This document shows positions 1-8,737 of a stretch of 64,000 nt of DNA, in pieces. The stretch is from Dolichospermum compactum NIES-806. Its GTDB lineage: Bacteria > Cyanobacteriota > Cyanobacteriia > Cyanobacteriales > Nostocaceae. The stretch's first letter is position 1. The number at the start of each line of letters is the position of its first letter. The notes below the pieces were generated by a model. It did no database searches. It saw only the letters and a program-made list of their open reading frames with translations, and was not told the origin of the DNA. Where the stretch lies: contig NZ_AP018316.1 in NCBI RefSeq assembly GCF_002368115.1, forward strand, positions 2,574,450-2,638,449, in the 5' to 3' direction. Position numbers and translations under genes: made by a program.

Positions 1-1
1 A

Positions 2-886
2 TTACCCCAAGAAGCGGCAATTGCTGAGGAATTTGGGAGTTTACGCCGAGCCTTTAATACCATTATACAGGCAACTGATTCGGAAGAATGGCAAGCGATC
101 GCTGACAAACGCCGTCAAGATCTAATGGTTTATTTAGCATTGTGTAATTTTAGCCGTCGTCCCCGATTAGGACAATTAGCACCAGCAGTACAAGAGGACA
201 TCCTGGGTTTATATAGTAGTTATAAACAAGCCTGTTTAGATGCTGACCAAATGTTACGCAGTTTGGGAAATACAGAACTAATTATTAAACGTTGTCAAGA
301 AAGCAAAGTCGGGAAAAAATTACCTAATTCCCTTTGGGTTCACATTTCTGCATTACAAGCAGTTGACCCCTTATTACGTCTTTATGAAGGTTGCGCTAGT
401 CGCACTATTGGACGGTTAGAAGCAGCCAATGTAATTAAATTTCATCTAAAAACGCCTAAGATATCTTATTTATTTTACCCTGATTTTGATATTAATCCTC
501 ATCCCATTTTATCAAAAGTCATGACAATTGATTTGCGAGATTTGCACGTTACCTATCAAGATTATGATCAAGAAAATGACCCACTAATCTTACACCAAAT
601 AGAAGCTTTAGTTACTCCCGATTATCCCCAATATGAGAAATTAGTTAAACTAACTTGTCAAGAAGAAGATAGGGGTCTTTTGGATAATTGGCACAGTATT
701 AGTCATGTTTCTGGTTGGGAAAAATGTCTAAAAGAAAATTGTACTGTTATTGATGGTTATCGGTTATCTTGGGCTAAAGATGCAGATGCTTATAAATTGA
801 AAGCACTTAAGGCAGCTTTGAGAACTCGACAAAGAAAAAAGAATGTTGCTGACGCAGAGACGCAGAGGCGCAGAGAAGAGGAATAG
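2..886 (+). CDS. DNA phosphorothioation-associated putative methyltransferase, C-terminal part (5' truncated)
   Basis: The reading frame is open from the first bases of the window, so the true start and the expected methyltransferase domain lie upstream. About 294 residues remain. The segment around LRLYEGCASRTIG, ISYLFYPDFD and the later YPQYEKLVKLTCQEE matches, from memory, the C-terminal region of the family annotated as DNA phosphorothioation-associated putative methyltransferase, often found beside dnd genes. No dnd genes are visible here; they could lie upstream. The last residues (about ADAETQRRREEE) are encoded by a CGCAGAGG-type repeat that also occurs elsewhere in this genome, so the acidic/basic tail is probably repeat-derived. 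The family call is by recognition only. Confidence 0.6.
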   Translation, partial: LPQEAAIAEEFGSLRRAFNTIIQATDSEEWQAIADKRRQDLMVYLALCNFSRRPRLGQLAPAVQEDILGLYSSYKQACLDADQMLRSLGNTELIIKRCQESKVGKKLPNSLWVHISALQAVDPLLRLYEGCASRTIGRLEAANVIKFHLKTPKISYLFYPDFDINPHPILSKVMTIDLRDLHVTYQDYDQENDPLILHQIEALVTPDYPQYEKLVKLTCQEEDRGLLDNWHSISHVSGWEKCLKENCTVIDGYRLSWAKDADAYKLKALKAALRTRQRKKNVADAETQRRREEE

Positions 887-894
887 AGGGTTAT

Positions 895-1473
895 TTATGT
901 TTGTTTTGCTAGTTTTATCCAGTCTTCGATTCCTTTTTTTGTGGGGATTCCTGAGTTATTAAATGTCCAAATATCTCGTTTATGTTGTTGTCCATAACTA
1001 ATATGAATTGGTTGGTTATAACTGTAAAAGTAGAGGGAATCAAAGGGTAGTTTTGTTTGTAATACCCATTCTACTAATTCTGTGCTGGGTAAGTCTGTAA
1101 TTAGAAAATCACAAGCAGCACCTAATCTTTCACAGTAGTATTTACCGTTTTTGTTGATTTCATGGCTGATATGTTGGTCGAGATTCGGAGCTACTCGTCC
1201 ATTTTTTTGCCCTGTCATTGGGTCTTTTTTCTCAAGATACTTTTTTAAGTCTGGAGAACAAAAACCGTAGGTAAGACGAAATCTTTCTCTACCAAAATAA
1301 TCTATCACTGGGTCAATGATAAATTTATTTAAATCCTCTAATGCGGGAATTACTTCTGGTAGATTTTGTGGATAAGGATTGATATTTTGGGCATATTTAT
1401 GATAGGTTTGAGTGCAGGTACAAAATTCTTCTAAAGTTAGATATTTTCCTAGTTTTAAATTATGAGTATTCAT
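895..1473 (-). CDS. Putative M15-like (D-Ala-D-Ala carboxypeptidase-type) domain protein
   Basis: 192 residues, convergent with the preceding gene and only 8 bases from its stop. The N-terminus has the LTLEEFCTC pattern common at the start of M15A-like domains. It is followed by HISHE, then CERLGAACDFLI and finally IHISYG. The spaced H, D and H are what a zinc-dependent M15 peptidase needs. There is no signal peptide, which is odd for a cell-wall enzyme and suggests a cytoplasmic role. The tight convergent placement next to a phosphorothioation-associated methyltransferase-like gene may mean a shared defence context, but that is inference. The fold assignment is by motif only. Confidence 0.5.
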   Translation of the reverse strand: MNTHNLKLGKYLTLEEFCTCTQTYHKYAQNINPYPQNLPEVIPALEDLNKFIIDPVIDYFGRERFRLTYGFCSPDLKKYLEKKDPMTGQKNGRVAPNLDQHISHEINKNGKYYCERLGAACDFLITDLPSTELVEWVLQTKLPFDSLYFYSYNQPIHISYGQQHKRDIWTFNNSGIPTKKGIEDWIKLAKQT

Positions 1474-1701
1474 AAATACTGGATAGCTATAAGACCTGTA
1501 ATTTCATTGTAGCATTTATTTAAATTCTAGTTTCTTGATTGCTCAGAAGTTAAAAAATGTGAATAAATTTATCATTGGAAATGTATTTATGTTTAGATTA
1601 AATAAACGACAGTGTTAAACTATATTCTCGATAATTATGCTCTCATATCTAATTTAATTATTTTTTAATTTTGTCCGACTACTTACCAAGGTCTAAAAAG
1701 T

Positions 1702-2271
1702 ATGAATGTTCAAGAACTTTTGGCTAGGTACGCAACAGGAGAAAGAAGCTTTAACTGTATTGCTTTACCAGGAGCGAATTTGCAAGGAGTCAACTTGGGT
1801 GGTGTAGACTTCGGCAGAGCAGATTTAAGAGGAGCAAACCTGACAGCAGCTTCTTTAAGTGGAGCTAATTTGAGTAAAGCGAATCTTCAAGGAGCAATCT
1901 TAACAAGAGCGCATTTATCTGAGGTTATTCTTTGTGGTGCTGATTTAACTCAAGCCACATTAAAAACTGCTCATTTAAATGAATCAGACCTCAGTGGTGC
2001 ATTGTTGAGTTGTGCTAATTTATGTGATGCTAATTTACACATGGCATCAATTTCCGCCGCAAATTTGCAGGGTGCAAACCTCAGTGGCGCAAAAATGGGA
2101 GGTGTGAGAATGTGGAAAGCAGACTTACAAGGTGCAGATTTGAGTGGTGCAGATTTAAGCGAGGCTAATTTATGCGAAGTGAATTTAACAGGTGCTAATT
2201 TAGATGATACAGATATGAGTGAGACTTTTTTAACTGGGGCAATTATGCCTGATGGTAGCATTCATAGTTGA
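1702..2271 (+). CDS. Pentapeptide-repeat protein
   Basis: 189 residues made almost entirely of A(D/N)LXX pentapeptides, for example GANLQG, RADLRG and SGADLSG, from about residue 22 to 180. Such sequences fold as a right-handed quadrilateral beta-helix. There is no signal peptide or membrane segment, so a cytoplasmic protein is likely. The short N-terminal piece (MNVQELLARYATGERSF) resembles the helical cap common in cyanobacterial members. Function is not predictable from the repeats: known members range from gyrase-protecting DNA mimics to proteins of unknown role. The gene stands alone on the + strand and is followed by a dispersed inverted repeat. Confidence 0.9.
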   Translation: MNVQELLARYATGERSFNCIALPGANLQGVNLGGVDFGRADLRGANLTAASLSGANLSKANLQGAILTRAHLSEVILCGADLTQATLKTAHLNESDLSGALLSCANLCDANLHMASISAANLQGANLSGAKMGGVRMWKADLQGADLSGADLSEANLCEVNLTGANLDDTDMSETFLTGAIMPDGSIHS

Positions 2272-2281
2272 TTTTTACATC

Positions 2282-2357
2282 GTAGGTTGGGTTGACGTAA
2301 GGAAACCCAAGCAAATCAATAATCCTGTTGGGTTAAGAGTCGCTCAACCCAACCTAC
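2282..2357. repeat. Dispersed inverted repeat (TAGGTTGGGTT type)
   Basis: GTAGGTTGGGTTG at the left end is matched by CAACCCAACCTAC at the right end, with an internal GGAAACCCAA / TTGGGTTA pair, so the 76-bp unit can fold into a long hairpin. Related sequences occur near 15664, 16605 and 47716-47896. It is a REP/MITE-like intergenic element with no coding content. Confidence 0.8.
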
Positions 2358-2470
2358 ATTTCCCTAACCGAACAGTATTGCAATTAACTTAAATACAAAG
2401 AAAATTAAAATAAATCTATGATTGGTATGATTTATAATATACTAGGCTTTATTATACACTGAAAAAATTA

Positions 2471-3223
2471 ATGTATACCAGTGAATTAGCTAAGTATTCT
2501 GCCAGGGCAGATATTGGACAAACAAGCCGTATTCTCGTAGTCGAAGACGAAGAACTAATTCGGGAAATGTTAGTTGTAGCCTTGGAAGGGGAAGGTTATG
2601 ATGTAATTGTTGCTAGTGACGGCAGAACAGCGATAGAATATCTGAAAAATTGTGAAAATAATTCTGAAGAACTGTCTTTGGATTTGGTGCTGTTAGATTT
2701 GATGTTGCCGCAAATTAATGGTCTGGATATTTGCCGTTTTTTGCGTCACCAAGGCAACTCAGTGCCAATTTTGATGTTGAGTGCTAAAGGTAGTGAAACT
2801 GACCGAGTGCTGGGCTTGGAGGTGGGTGCTGATGACTATTTGACGAAACCGTTTAGTATGCGAGAATTGGTGGCGCGGTGTCGGGCGTTACTTCGTCGTC
2901 AACGTTTAAGTGCATTGCCACAGGTTCCGGTTCTTAAGCACAAAGATATAACTTTAAATGCTCAAGAGTGTCGGGTAACTGTGCGTGGAGAAGAGGCGAA
3001 TTTATCTCCGAAGGAGTTCCGGCTGTTAGAATTATTTATGAGTTATACACGACGAGTGTGGTCACGGGAGCAGTTGTTGGATCAGATATGGGGTCCAGAT
3101 TTTGTGGGGGATAGCAAAACTGTGGATGTTCATATTCGCTGGTTGCGCGAAAAGCTGGAGGAAGATCCTAGTCATCCAGAATATATTGTGACTGTGAGGG
3201 GTTTTGGTTACAGATTTGGGTGA
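2471..3223 (+). CDS. sphR: OmpR/PhoB-family response regulator SphR
   Basis: 250 residues: an N-terminal extension of about 18, a receiver domain (about 20-135) with acidic pocket E25/D26, phospho-acceptor D76 in LLDLMLP and K126 in LTKPF, then a winged-helix DNA-binding domain (about 150-248, with LSPKEFRLLELF and TVRGFGYRFG). The gene is followed after 50 bases by a PAS-containing histidine kinase and then by phoU. That is the cyanobacterial phosphate-sensing arrangement, so it is called SphR, activator of the Pho regulon (alkaline phosphatase, Pst transport). The family is certain; the SphR identity rests mainly on context. Confidence 0.85.
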   Translation: MYTSELAKYSARADIGQTSRILVVEDEELIREMLVVALEGEGYDVIVASDGRTAIEYLKNCENNSEELSLDLVLLDLMLPQINGLDICRFLRHQGNSVPILMLSAKGSETDRVLGLEVGADDYLTKPFSMRELVARCRALLRRQRLSALPQVPVLKHKDITLNAQECRVTVRGEEANLSPKEFRLLELFMSYTRRVWSREQLLDQIWGPDFVGDSKTVDVHIRWLREKLEEDPSHPEYIVTVRGFGYRFG

Positions 3224-3273
3224 TTTGCGAAGATAGTTGTTAGTTTTGAATCATACACCAACTAACGACTTCT

Positions 3274-4590
3274 ATGCTTTTTTTGGGATTTTTTCTGGGT
3301 TTAGTTGTCGGCCTTGGTTTTTGGGTTTGGCAACAGGTTCACCTGAACTGGTATTTAGAGCGATTATTGCAACCGTTAAATTCTCATTCCCATAAAATCA
3401 ATAACATTAAGTTGCTGCTAAGACCTCGCTTACGGCAGGATATTTCTATGGTGAATAAACAAAGACAGGATTTGCAGCAATCATTGTCTATGTATCAGAA
3501 ATTGCTAGATTTTGCACCTGTGGGGTATTTGCAGGTAGATGAGGAAAATCAACTGTTATGGTGTAATCAGCAAGCGCGAGAAATTTTATATCTTCAAAGG
3601 TGGCAACCAGGACAGGTGCGTTTGTTGTTAGAGTTGGTGCGGTCTTATGAATTAGATCAGTTAATTGAACAAACTCGTGATTGGCAAAAGCCACAGGTGC
3701 AAGAATGGGTTTTTCACCCTTCTTGTGAGGATGCTAGGGAGATGACAGCGGTAAAATCTATGTTTCTGCGGGCTTCTAGTTTACCTCTGACAACGGGACA
3801 AGTGGGGGTATTTTTGGAAAATTGCCAATCTGTGTTAGATATGAAGCAAGAACGCGATCGCTCTTTTTCTGATTTAGCCCACGAACTACGAACACCCCTC
3901 ACGGCTATTCGTCTGGTAGTGGAAACTCTGCAAACCCGTCTAGAACCACCTTTAGACCGTTGGGTTAATAGGTTGATGCAAGAAGTTGACCGATTGATTA
4001 ATTTGGTGCAAAGTTGGTTGGAACTGACGCAAATGGAAAATAATCCCACCATGCAGTTAAAGTTGGAAATGGTGGAAATGCGATCACTCATCATCTCAGC
4101 ATGGGAAACTCTAGAACCAATTGCCCAACGTCAGTCTTTGAGTATTAACTATACTGGACTAGAAAACATCTATATTCAAGCAGATAAATCTCAACTTTAT
4201 CAAGTGTTTATCAACTTGCTAGATAATAGCATTAAATATAGTCCCGCTCAAACAACTATTGAGGTTGAAACTAACATAATTTCTACTGATAACGGTCAAA
4301 TGTTAGAAATCAATATTATTGATTCCGGTATTGGCTTTGCTGTTGCCGATTTACCCCACGTATTTGAACGCTTTTATCGCGGAGACAAAGCTCGATATCG
4401 TTCACCCGTTGAAGTCAATTCGACAACGGGAATTGCCGGTAGTGGATTAGGTTTAGCCATTGTCCAGCAAATAGTCATTGCTCACGGTGGTGCAATTAAA
4501 GCCATGAACCATCCAGAAACAGGTGGGGCGTGGCTTCAACTTCAATTCTCTCAGATCATGACAAATACACCTACCCAAGACTATAGTTAA
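3274..4590 (+). CDS. sphS: Phosphate-sensing histidine kinase SphS
   Basis: 438 residues. One N-terminal hydrophobic helix (about 1-20) is followed by a basic linker, a PAS domain (about 75-185, YQKLLDFAPVGYLQVD), a HisKA domain with phospho-accepting H203 in SDLAHELRTPLTAIR, and a HATPase domain with N box (NLLDNSIKYS), G1 (DSGIGF), F box (FERFYRGD) and G2 (GSGLGLAI). The short membrane helix plus PAS is the known SphS layout, and it is encoded directly behind SphR. It phosphorylates SphR under phosphate limitation and is normally held off by PhoU/SphU, which follows downstream here. Confidence 0.88.
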   Translation: MLFLGFFLGLVVGLGFWVWQQVHLNWYLERLLQPLNSHSHKINNIKLLLRPRLRQDISMVNKQRQDLQQSLSMYQKLLDFAPVGYLQVDEENQLLWCNQQAREILYLQRWQPGQVRLLLELVRSYELDQLIEQTRDWQKPQVQEWVFHPSCEDAREMTAVKSMFLRASSLPLTTGQVGVFLENCQSVLDMKQERDRSFSDLAHELRTPLTAIRLVVETLQTRLEPPLDRWVNRLMQEVDRLINLVQSWLELTQMENNPTMQLKLEMVEMRSLIISAWETLEPIAQRQSLSINYTGLENIYIQADKSQLYQVFINLLDNSIKYSPAQTTIEVETNIISTDNGQMLEINIIDSGIGFAVADLPHVFERFYRGDKARYRSPVEVNSTTGIAGSGLGLAIVQQIVIAHGGAIKAMNHPETGGAWLQLQFSQIMTNTPTQDYS

Positions 4591-4831
4591 CGTGAGTTCG
4601 GAGTTAGGAGTTAGGAGTTAAGTAGGTGAACAGAAAAATTTAAAGGTATGTGAAGAAAAGTAAAATCACTCAAAACTCTCTTCCTGTTCCCAGTTAAGAG
4701 TCCCCTGTTCTCTTGCCCCAACGACAATTTTTAACGCCCACCTACTTATGATTTTTTCAACGAGAGAATAAGGGCTTGAGACTCCTACGTGGGGTGAGTT
4801 TTCCACAAATTATCGTTATGTCGAACTCACG
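4591..4831. repeat. Outer inverted-repeat element interrupted by a TA-flanked MITE
   Basis: CGTGAGTTCG at 4591 is mirrored by CGAACTCACG ending at 4831. The right arm is long and the left arm short, with a 126-bp TA-flanked element (4621-4746) between them, as if the second element had inserted into the first. The element lies between sphS and phoU, so it may split the transcript or carry phoU promoter sequence. Confidence 0.55.
4621..4746. mobile_element. 126-bp MITE family A, copy 1
   Basis: The ends AGTAGGTG and CACCTACT form the core of an imperfect terminal inverted repeat of about 20 bp, and TA flanks both sides (4619-4620 and 4747-4748). Reverse-oriented copies of exactly the same length lie at 16064-16189 and 26416-26541, with a shorter relative at 57162-57266. 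TA target duplication and lack of coding capacity suggest a non-autonomous element moved by an IS630/Tc1-type transposase; no such transposase is in the window. Confidence 0.8.
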
Positions 4832-4871
4832 TTATAGTTAATAAAATATATACACTTTTTATATAACCAGC

Positions 4872-5540
4872 GTGAAAACTGTATTTGATCCACAAAATCA
4901 TGAAATACCGCAGATAGAACGCTCCATTAGGCGTTTAGAACGGGATTTATTACGCATGGGTGCTTTAGTAGAACAATCATTTCGTCTTAGTCATCAAGCC
5001 TTATTTGCCGGTGACTTAATAGCAGCGGAACAAATACCCAAACTAGATAAAAAAATTGATCGCTTTTATCGGCAAATAGAATCTGAGTGCACAACTATTA
5101 TCATTCGTCAAGCACCTACAGAAAAAGATCTACGATGTTTAAGTGCTTTTATGCAGTTAGTTCGTGATCTAGAGCGGATTGGGGATTATGCCAAAGATTT
5201 AGCAAAAATTGCCATTAAACTCTTTCCTTATCCTCAACATAGTTCTTTGCCAGAAATTGCCATTATGTCCCAGCACGCCCAAGCAATGTTAGCAACTTGT
5301 TTGGTTGCTTTGGCAGATTTGGATGAAACCAGCGGACAAAGAATGAAGCAGCTAGATGATGCTGTAGATAATGCTTATGAGCATCTTTATCAAACCTTTG
5401 CCCAACTAGAAAATTTTCCCGGAGTCATTGAACCAATTCTGCTGTTAACCTTAGCAATTCGTTGTTTAGAACGCATGGCAGATCACGCAACTAATATTGC
5501 CCAACGAGTTACATATATTGTCACAGGTCAGCGATCGTAA
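4872..5540 (+). CDS. phoU: Phosphate signalling protein PhoU (SphU)
   Basis: 222 residues starting at GTG (GTGAAAACTG). It has two helical PhoU repeats, about 20-105 and 120-210. The first contains E/DxxxD-type metal-binding positions (RDLERIGDYAKDLA) and the second the equivalent RCLERMADHATNIA, both hallmarks of PhoU. PhoU represses the kinase when phosphate is plentiful and moderates Pst transport. It follows sphR-sphS on the same strand after 281 bases occupied by repeat elements, so it may be transcribed from its own promoter. No pst genes are adjacent. Confidence 0.92.
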   Translation: MKTVFDPQNHEIPQIERSIRRLERDLLRMGALVEQSFRLSHQALFAGDLIAAEQIPKLDKKIDRFYRQIESECTTIIIRQAPTEKDLRCLSAFMQLVRDLERIGDYAKDLAKIAIKLFPYPQHSSLPEIAIMSQHAQAMLATCLVALADLDETSGQRMKQLDDAVDNAYEHLYQTFAQLENFPGVIEPILLLTLAIRCLERMADHATNIAQRVTYIVTGQRS

Positions 5541-5756
5541 ATTTGATATTGATCTTTATCAATACGTACCATAAACAGAGTATAATCTCAAATTTACCAG
5601 ATCATAAATAAATTATAACTTTGTATAAAAATTTTGATATTTAGTTGTTTTAATTGTCATTAATGGTGTAGAATCACCATAGAACATTTATGTGTAAATT
5701 CCATCAGGACATTACCATAAGTTGGATTCATTTAGGTGTGTGAGAGACTAAAATTT

Positions 5757-7397
5757 ATGAAAAAAGCTTTTTGGAATATTCTCAAAGTTAGCCCTGCTAT
5801 CGCTTTGATCCTACTAACTGGTAATAGTGCCTTTGCTGGTGAAGCTAACGAAAAAGTAACAAGCGTTGCTCAGTTATCCCAAGAGTCCAACAGCTTGGGT
5901 CAAGTAACATCCGTTTCTCAGTTTTCCGACGTACAACCTACAGATTGGGCGTTTCAAGCTTTACAGTCATTAGTTGAACGTTATGGTTGCGTAGCTGGTT
6001 ATCCTAACGGTAATTTCCGAGGTAATCGCGCTTTGAGTCGTTATGAATTTGCGGCTGGTTTAAATTCCTGCCTAGACCGCGTTAATGAACTCATTGCTAC
6101 TGCAACTGCTGACATGGTAAGCAAGCAAGATCTAGCTACCTTACAGCGCTTGCAAGAAGAATATTCTACCGAATTAGCAACTATTCGCGGTCAAGTAGAT
6201 GCTTTAGAAGCTCGTACTGGCGAACTAGAAGCTAATCAGTTCTCTACCACCACCAAACTATCTGGTGAAGCAATTTTCAGCGTATCCCAAGCTTTTGGTG
6301 ATAAGGTAGCAGTTGCTTCTGGCGCACCAACAAGAGACGCAGACAACAATGCAACTTTCTCTGACCGAGTGCGGTTGACTTTGAACACCAGCTTCACTGG
6401 TAAAGACCAATTGCAAACTCGGTTGAATGCGGGGAATATTGCTAGTAATGCAGGTACTACCGGAACCAATATGAGCCGGTTGGGTTATGACACTGGTGCT
6501 AACGCCAATGCTGTTACTATTGACAAACTTAACTACGCTTTCAACTTGAGCGACAAAATTCGTGTCAAGATTGATGCTACTGGTGGTGAGTTAAACGAAA
6601 ACGTCAATGTTTTCAACCCTGACTTTAGAAGCAGTGGTTCAGGTTCTCTATCTCGCTACGGACGTTTCAGCCCGATTTATCGTCAAGCAGCTGATGGTGC
6701 GGGTATCACTGTTAACGTCACCCCTAGTGATAAATTTGTTTTGAGCGCAGCTTATTTTGCTACAGGTAGAGATAACGCAGCTAACCCTGCACCTGGAAGC
6801 GGACTATTCGATGGTAGCAACACTATCTTTGGTCAGTTGGCTTTCAAGCCTAACAAAGCAATCAACGTTGGTCTAACCTACGCCCATAGTTATCAAAGAG
6901 GTGTTGCCAATTTCTTTGGAAACACTGGAAGTGCCTCGGCGAATAATCTGGGCACTGTTGCTGCCGATAGAACTGAATCTAACAACTACGGTGTACAAGT
7001 TAGTTTGCAACCTACACCAAAAATTACATTAGGCGGTTGGGCAGGTTATACAACAGCTAGCTCTTTAGTCGGTACTCCAGAAAGTGCTGAAATATTTTAT
7101 TGGGCTAGTACAATAGGTGTCAAAGATTTCTTGAGAGAAGGTAATACTCTAGGTTTTATCTTTGGTCAATCACCTAAAATTACTGAAAGTGCAGTACGTG
7201 GGCAATCAAATATCAATGCTTTGAAAAATGCAGGTTTTGAAGCAGGTGATTCTTATCACATCGAAGGTCTGTACAAGATTAAGCTTTCCGACAATATTCT
7301 GGTAACTCCTGGTGTGTTGGTAATCTTGAATCCTGAAAATAACGACAAGAACGCCAACGAATTGGTTGGTACTTTACGGACTACCTTCACTTTCTAG
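5757..7397 (+). CDS. SLH-domain outer-membrane porin (iron-uptake porin / OprB family)
   Basis: The ATG at 5757 is preferred over the GTG at 5736 because it starts directly with a signal peptide (MKKAFWNILK, hydrophobic core, cleavage after NSAFA). The 546-residue protein then has an SLH domain (about 55-115: FSDVQPTDWAFQAL, RYGCVAGYPNG, SRYEFAAGL), a coiled coil (about 120-165) and a C-terminal beta-barrel ending in FTF. This is the layout of cyanobacterial somatin/iron-uptake porins: the SLH domain binds cell-wall polysaccharide and the barrel passes ions and small solutes. A strong hairpin terminator follows. No Fur box could be recognised upstream. Confidence 0.9.
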   Translation: MKKAFWNILKVSPAIALILLTGNSAFAGEANEKVTSVAQLSQESNSLGQVTSVSQFSDVQPTDWAFQALQSLVERYGCVAGYPNGNFRGNRALSRYEFAAGLNSCLDRVNELIATATADMVSKQDLATLQRLQEEYSTELATIRGQVDALEARTGELEANQFSTTTKLSGEAIFSVSQAFGDKVAVASGAPTRDADNNATFSDRVRLTLNTSFTGKDQLQTRLNAGNIASNAGTTGTNMSRLGYDTGANANAVTIDKLNYAFNLSDKIRVKIDATGGELNENVNVFNPDFRSSGSGSLSRYGRFSPIYRQAADGAGITVNVTPSDKFVLSAAYFATGRDNAANPAPGSGLFDGSNTIFGQLAFKPNKAINVGLTYAHSYQRGVANFFGNTGSASANNLGTVAADRTESNNYGVQVSLQPTPKITLGGWAGYTTASSLVGTPESAEIFYWASTIGVKDFLREGNTLGFIFGQSPKITESAVRGQSNINALKNAGFEAGDSYHIEGLYKIKLSDNILVTPGVLVILNPENNDKNANELVGTLRTTFTF

Positions 7398-7430
7398 AAT
7401 TAGGTTAGGAAGTAATCAGGATTGATTCGT

Positions 7431-7464
7431 ATAGGGGTTTAGCAATGCTAAACCCCTATTTTGT
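7431..7464 (+). terminator. Rho-independent terminator after the porin
   Basis: ATAGGGGTTTAGC, short loop, GCTAAACCCCTAT, then TTTT. The 13-bp stem is perfect and lies 33 bases after the porin stop codon. The same hairpin type recurs as a dispersed cyanobacterial repeat, so it may be a repeat that serves as terminator. Confidence 0.8.
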
Positions 7465-7498
7465 ATGTAAAAATTGATAAAACCCCAACAAAACCCAA

Positions 7499-7602
7499 CA
7501 TTTGTAGGGGCAAACCCCCTGTGGTTGCCCCAAATACCGGGGTAGGCACGGGGGCGCTACCCCTACGTGAAATACAATAGAGGACGCAGGCCTTGCGCCC
7601 CT
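7499..7602. repeat. GC-rich palindromic REP-like repeats
   Basis: This contains TTTGTAGGGGCAAACCCCC, then GGGGCGCTACCCCTACG, then ACGCAGGCCTTGCGCCCCTA. All are short palindromes of high G+C against an AT-rich background. The GGGCGCAGGGC/GCGCCC type recurs at 21366, 30586 and 61797. It abuts the truncated 5' end of the tnpB remnant. Confidence 0.65.
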
Positions 7603-8656
7603 ACGGGTTTGGAGAGAAAGAGTTTATTGAAAATCCTAAGCTTGCAACTAATAAGAAAATTCGCCGTCAATTAAGAATTAGACAGCGCCGAGTTAATCGT
7701 AAAGTCAAGGGTTCTAACAATCGCAAAAAAGCTGGGAAAATAGTTGCCAAGCTACATAAAAAAAATGCAGATAAGCGAAATGATCTGATCATCAATGGAA
7801 AGCAGCCAATAAAGTTGTTAACACCGCTGAGGCAATTGTCCAAGATGATCTAAATGTTAAGGCTATGAAGTCCCGCTGCAAACCCAAAAGGCAGCAAGGA
7901 CGATTTATGGCTAATGGTCAATCTGCAAAACGTGGATTAAATCGCTCTATTTCTGATGCAAGTTGGGGCGAATTATTTTCTAAGATTACTTGGCTGGCAT
8001 TGAAGTCTGGTATGGCGATATGCACTTGCATGAGATACATCATAGCCCCCTCATCGCTTGCGGGGAGGGGGTTGGGGGTGGGGTTCTTGTATCTCACTCA
8101 ATCGAGAACCGCTATAAGCCAGTATTATCCGTTAATCCTAAATTTACTTCTCAAGAATGTTCGGCTTGTCATCATATTAGTAAAGCTAATAGAGATAGCG
8201 AAAAGTTCATTTGTGAAAATTGTGGACATATTGACCGAAAAATTTTAGATTTTGGATTTTAGATTTTGGATTGGGAATTTTCGGTACAAGCCCCGCCCCT
8301 TCAGGGCGGAATTAATCAAAAATACTCGCTGCGCTGCGTACGCAACGCTTTCGCCAATCTAAAATCCTCAAGCTCCATACTTGTTTGTTGGAGTCAATCC
8401 AAAATCCAAAATCGTAAATCCAAAATCTGTTGACCATGCTGATACTCAGGCTTCTCGGACAATTTTACGAAGAGCTAATTTAAAATTTGTCAGCAAAGAC
8501 ATTAAAAACCTACCGGGGGACTCTCGGAAAGTTACGCTTGTCAGAGATGATTCTGCCAGTAATGGCAAACAGGATCAGGGCAAGAACCGTACATCTAAGG
8601 TAATACTTGAAAAGCGGATATTATTCGAGCAGTTGTCTTTACAATTATTCGATTAA
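7603..8656 (+). pseudogene. IS200/IS605-family tnpB (OrfB) remnant
   Basis: Pieces of TnpB appear in order in different frames. 7603-7830 encodes the basic central region (IRRQLRIRQRRVNRK, then KKAGKIVAKLHKK). 7835-7990 encodes AEAIVQDDLNVKAM and SISDASWGELF. 8120-8235 encodes the zinc-ribbon part (TSQECSACHH, CENCGHID). 8434-8656 encodes HADTQASRTILRRANL and the tail. The N-terminus is missing, there are at least two frame changes, a GC-rich insertion lies near 8040-8085, and a repeat element sits at 8236-8429. The sequence after 8656 (AATCCCCGCGTCTTTAGACC) looks like the typical hairpin right end of IS200/IS605 elements. Not expected to be functional. Confidence 0.85.
8236..8434. repeat. 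Small inverted-repeat element inserted in the tnpB remnant
   Basis: The interruption falls between codons for CGHID and the following HAD, and is flanked by TTGAC on both sides (8231-8235 and 8430-8434), as expected for a 5-bp target duplication. Its ends are inverted copies of a degenerate AGATTTTGGATT repeat (about 8242-8272 and 8395-8428). A palindrome CCCGCCCCTTCAGGGCGG lies inside. It has no coding capacity. Confidence 0.65.
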
Positions 8657-8737
8657 GAATCCCCGCGTCTTTAGACCAGGGAGTGTCAATAACGATAGAA
8701 TTAGAATATATTGTTCACTATCAAGCCATCAAAAACC

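Noticed and set aside
8381..8656. Separate 91-residue hypothetical gene
   Set aside because: After the repeat-derived start it reads HADTQASRTILRRANL, the C-terminal part of TnpB, so it belongs to the pseudogene.
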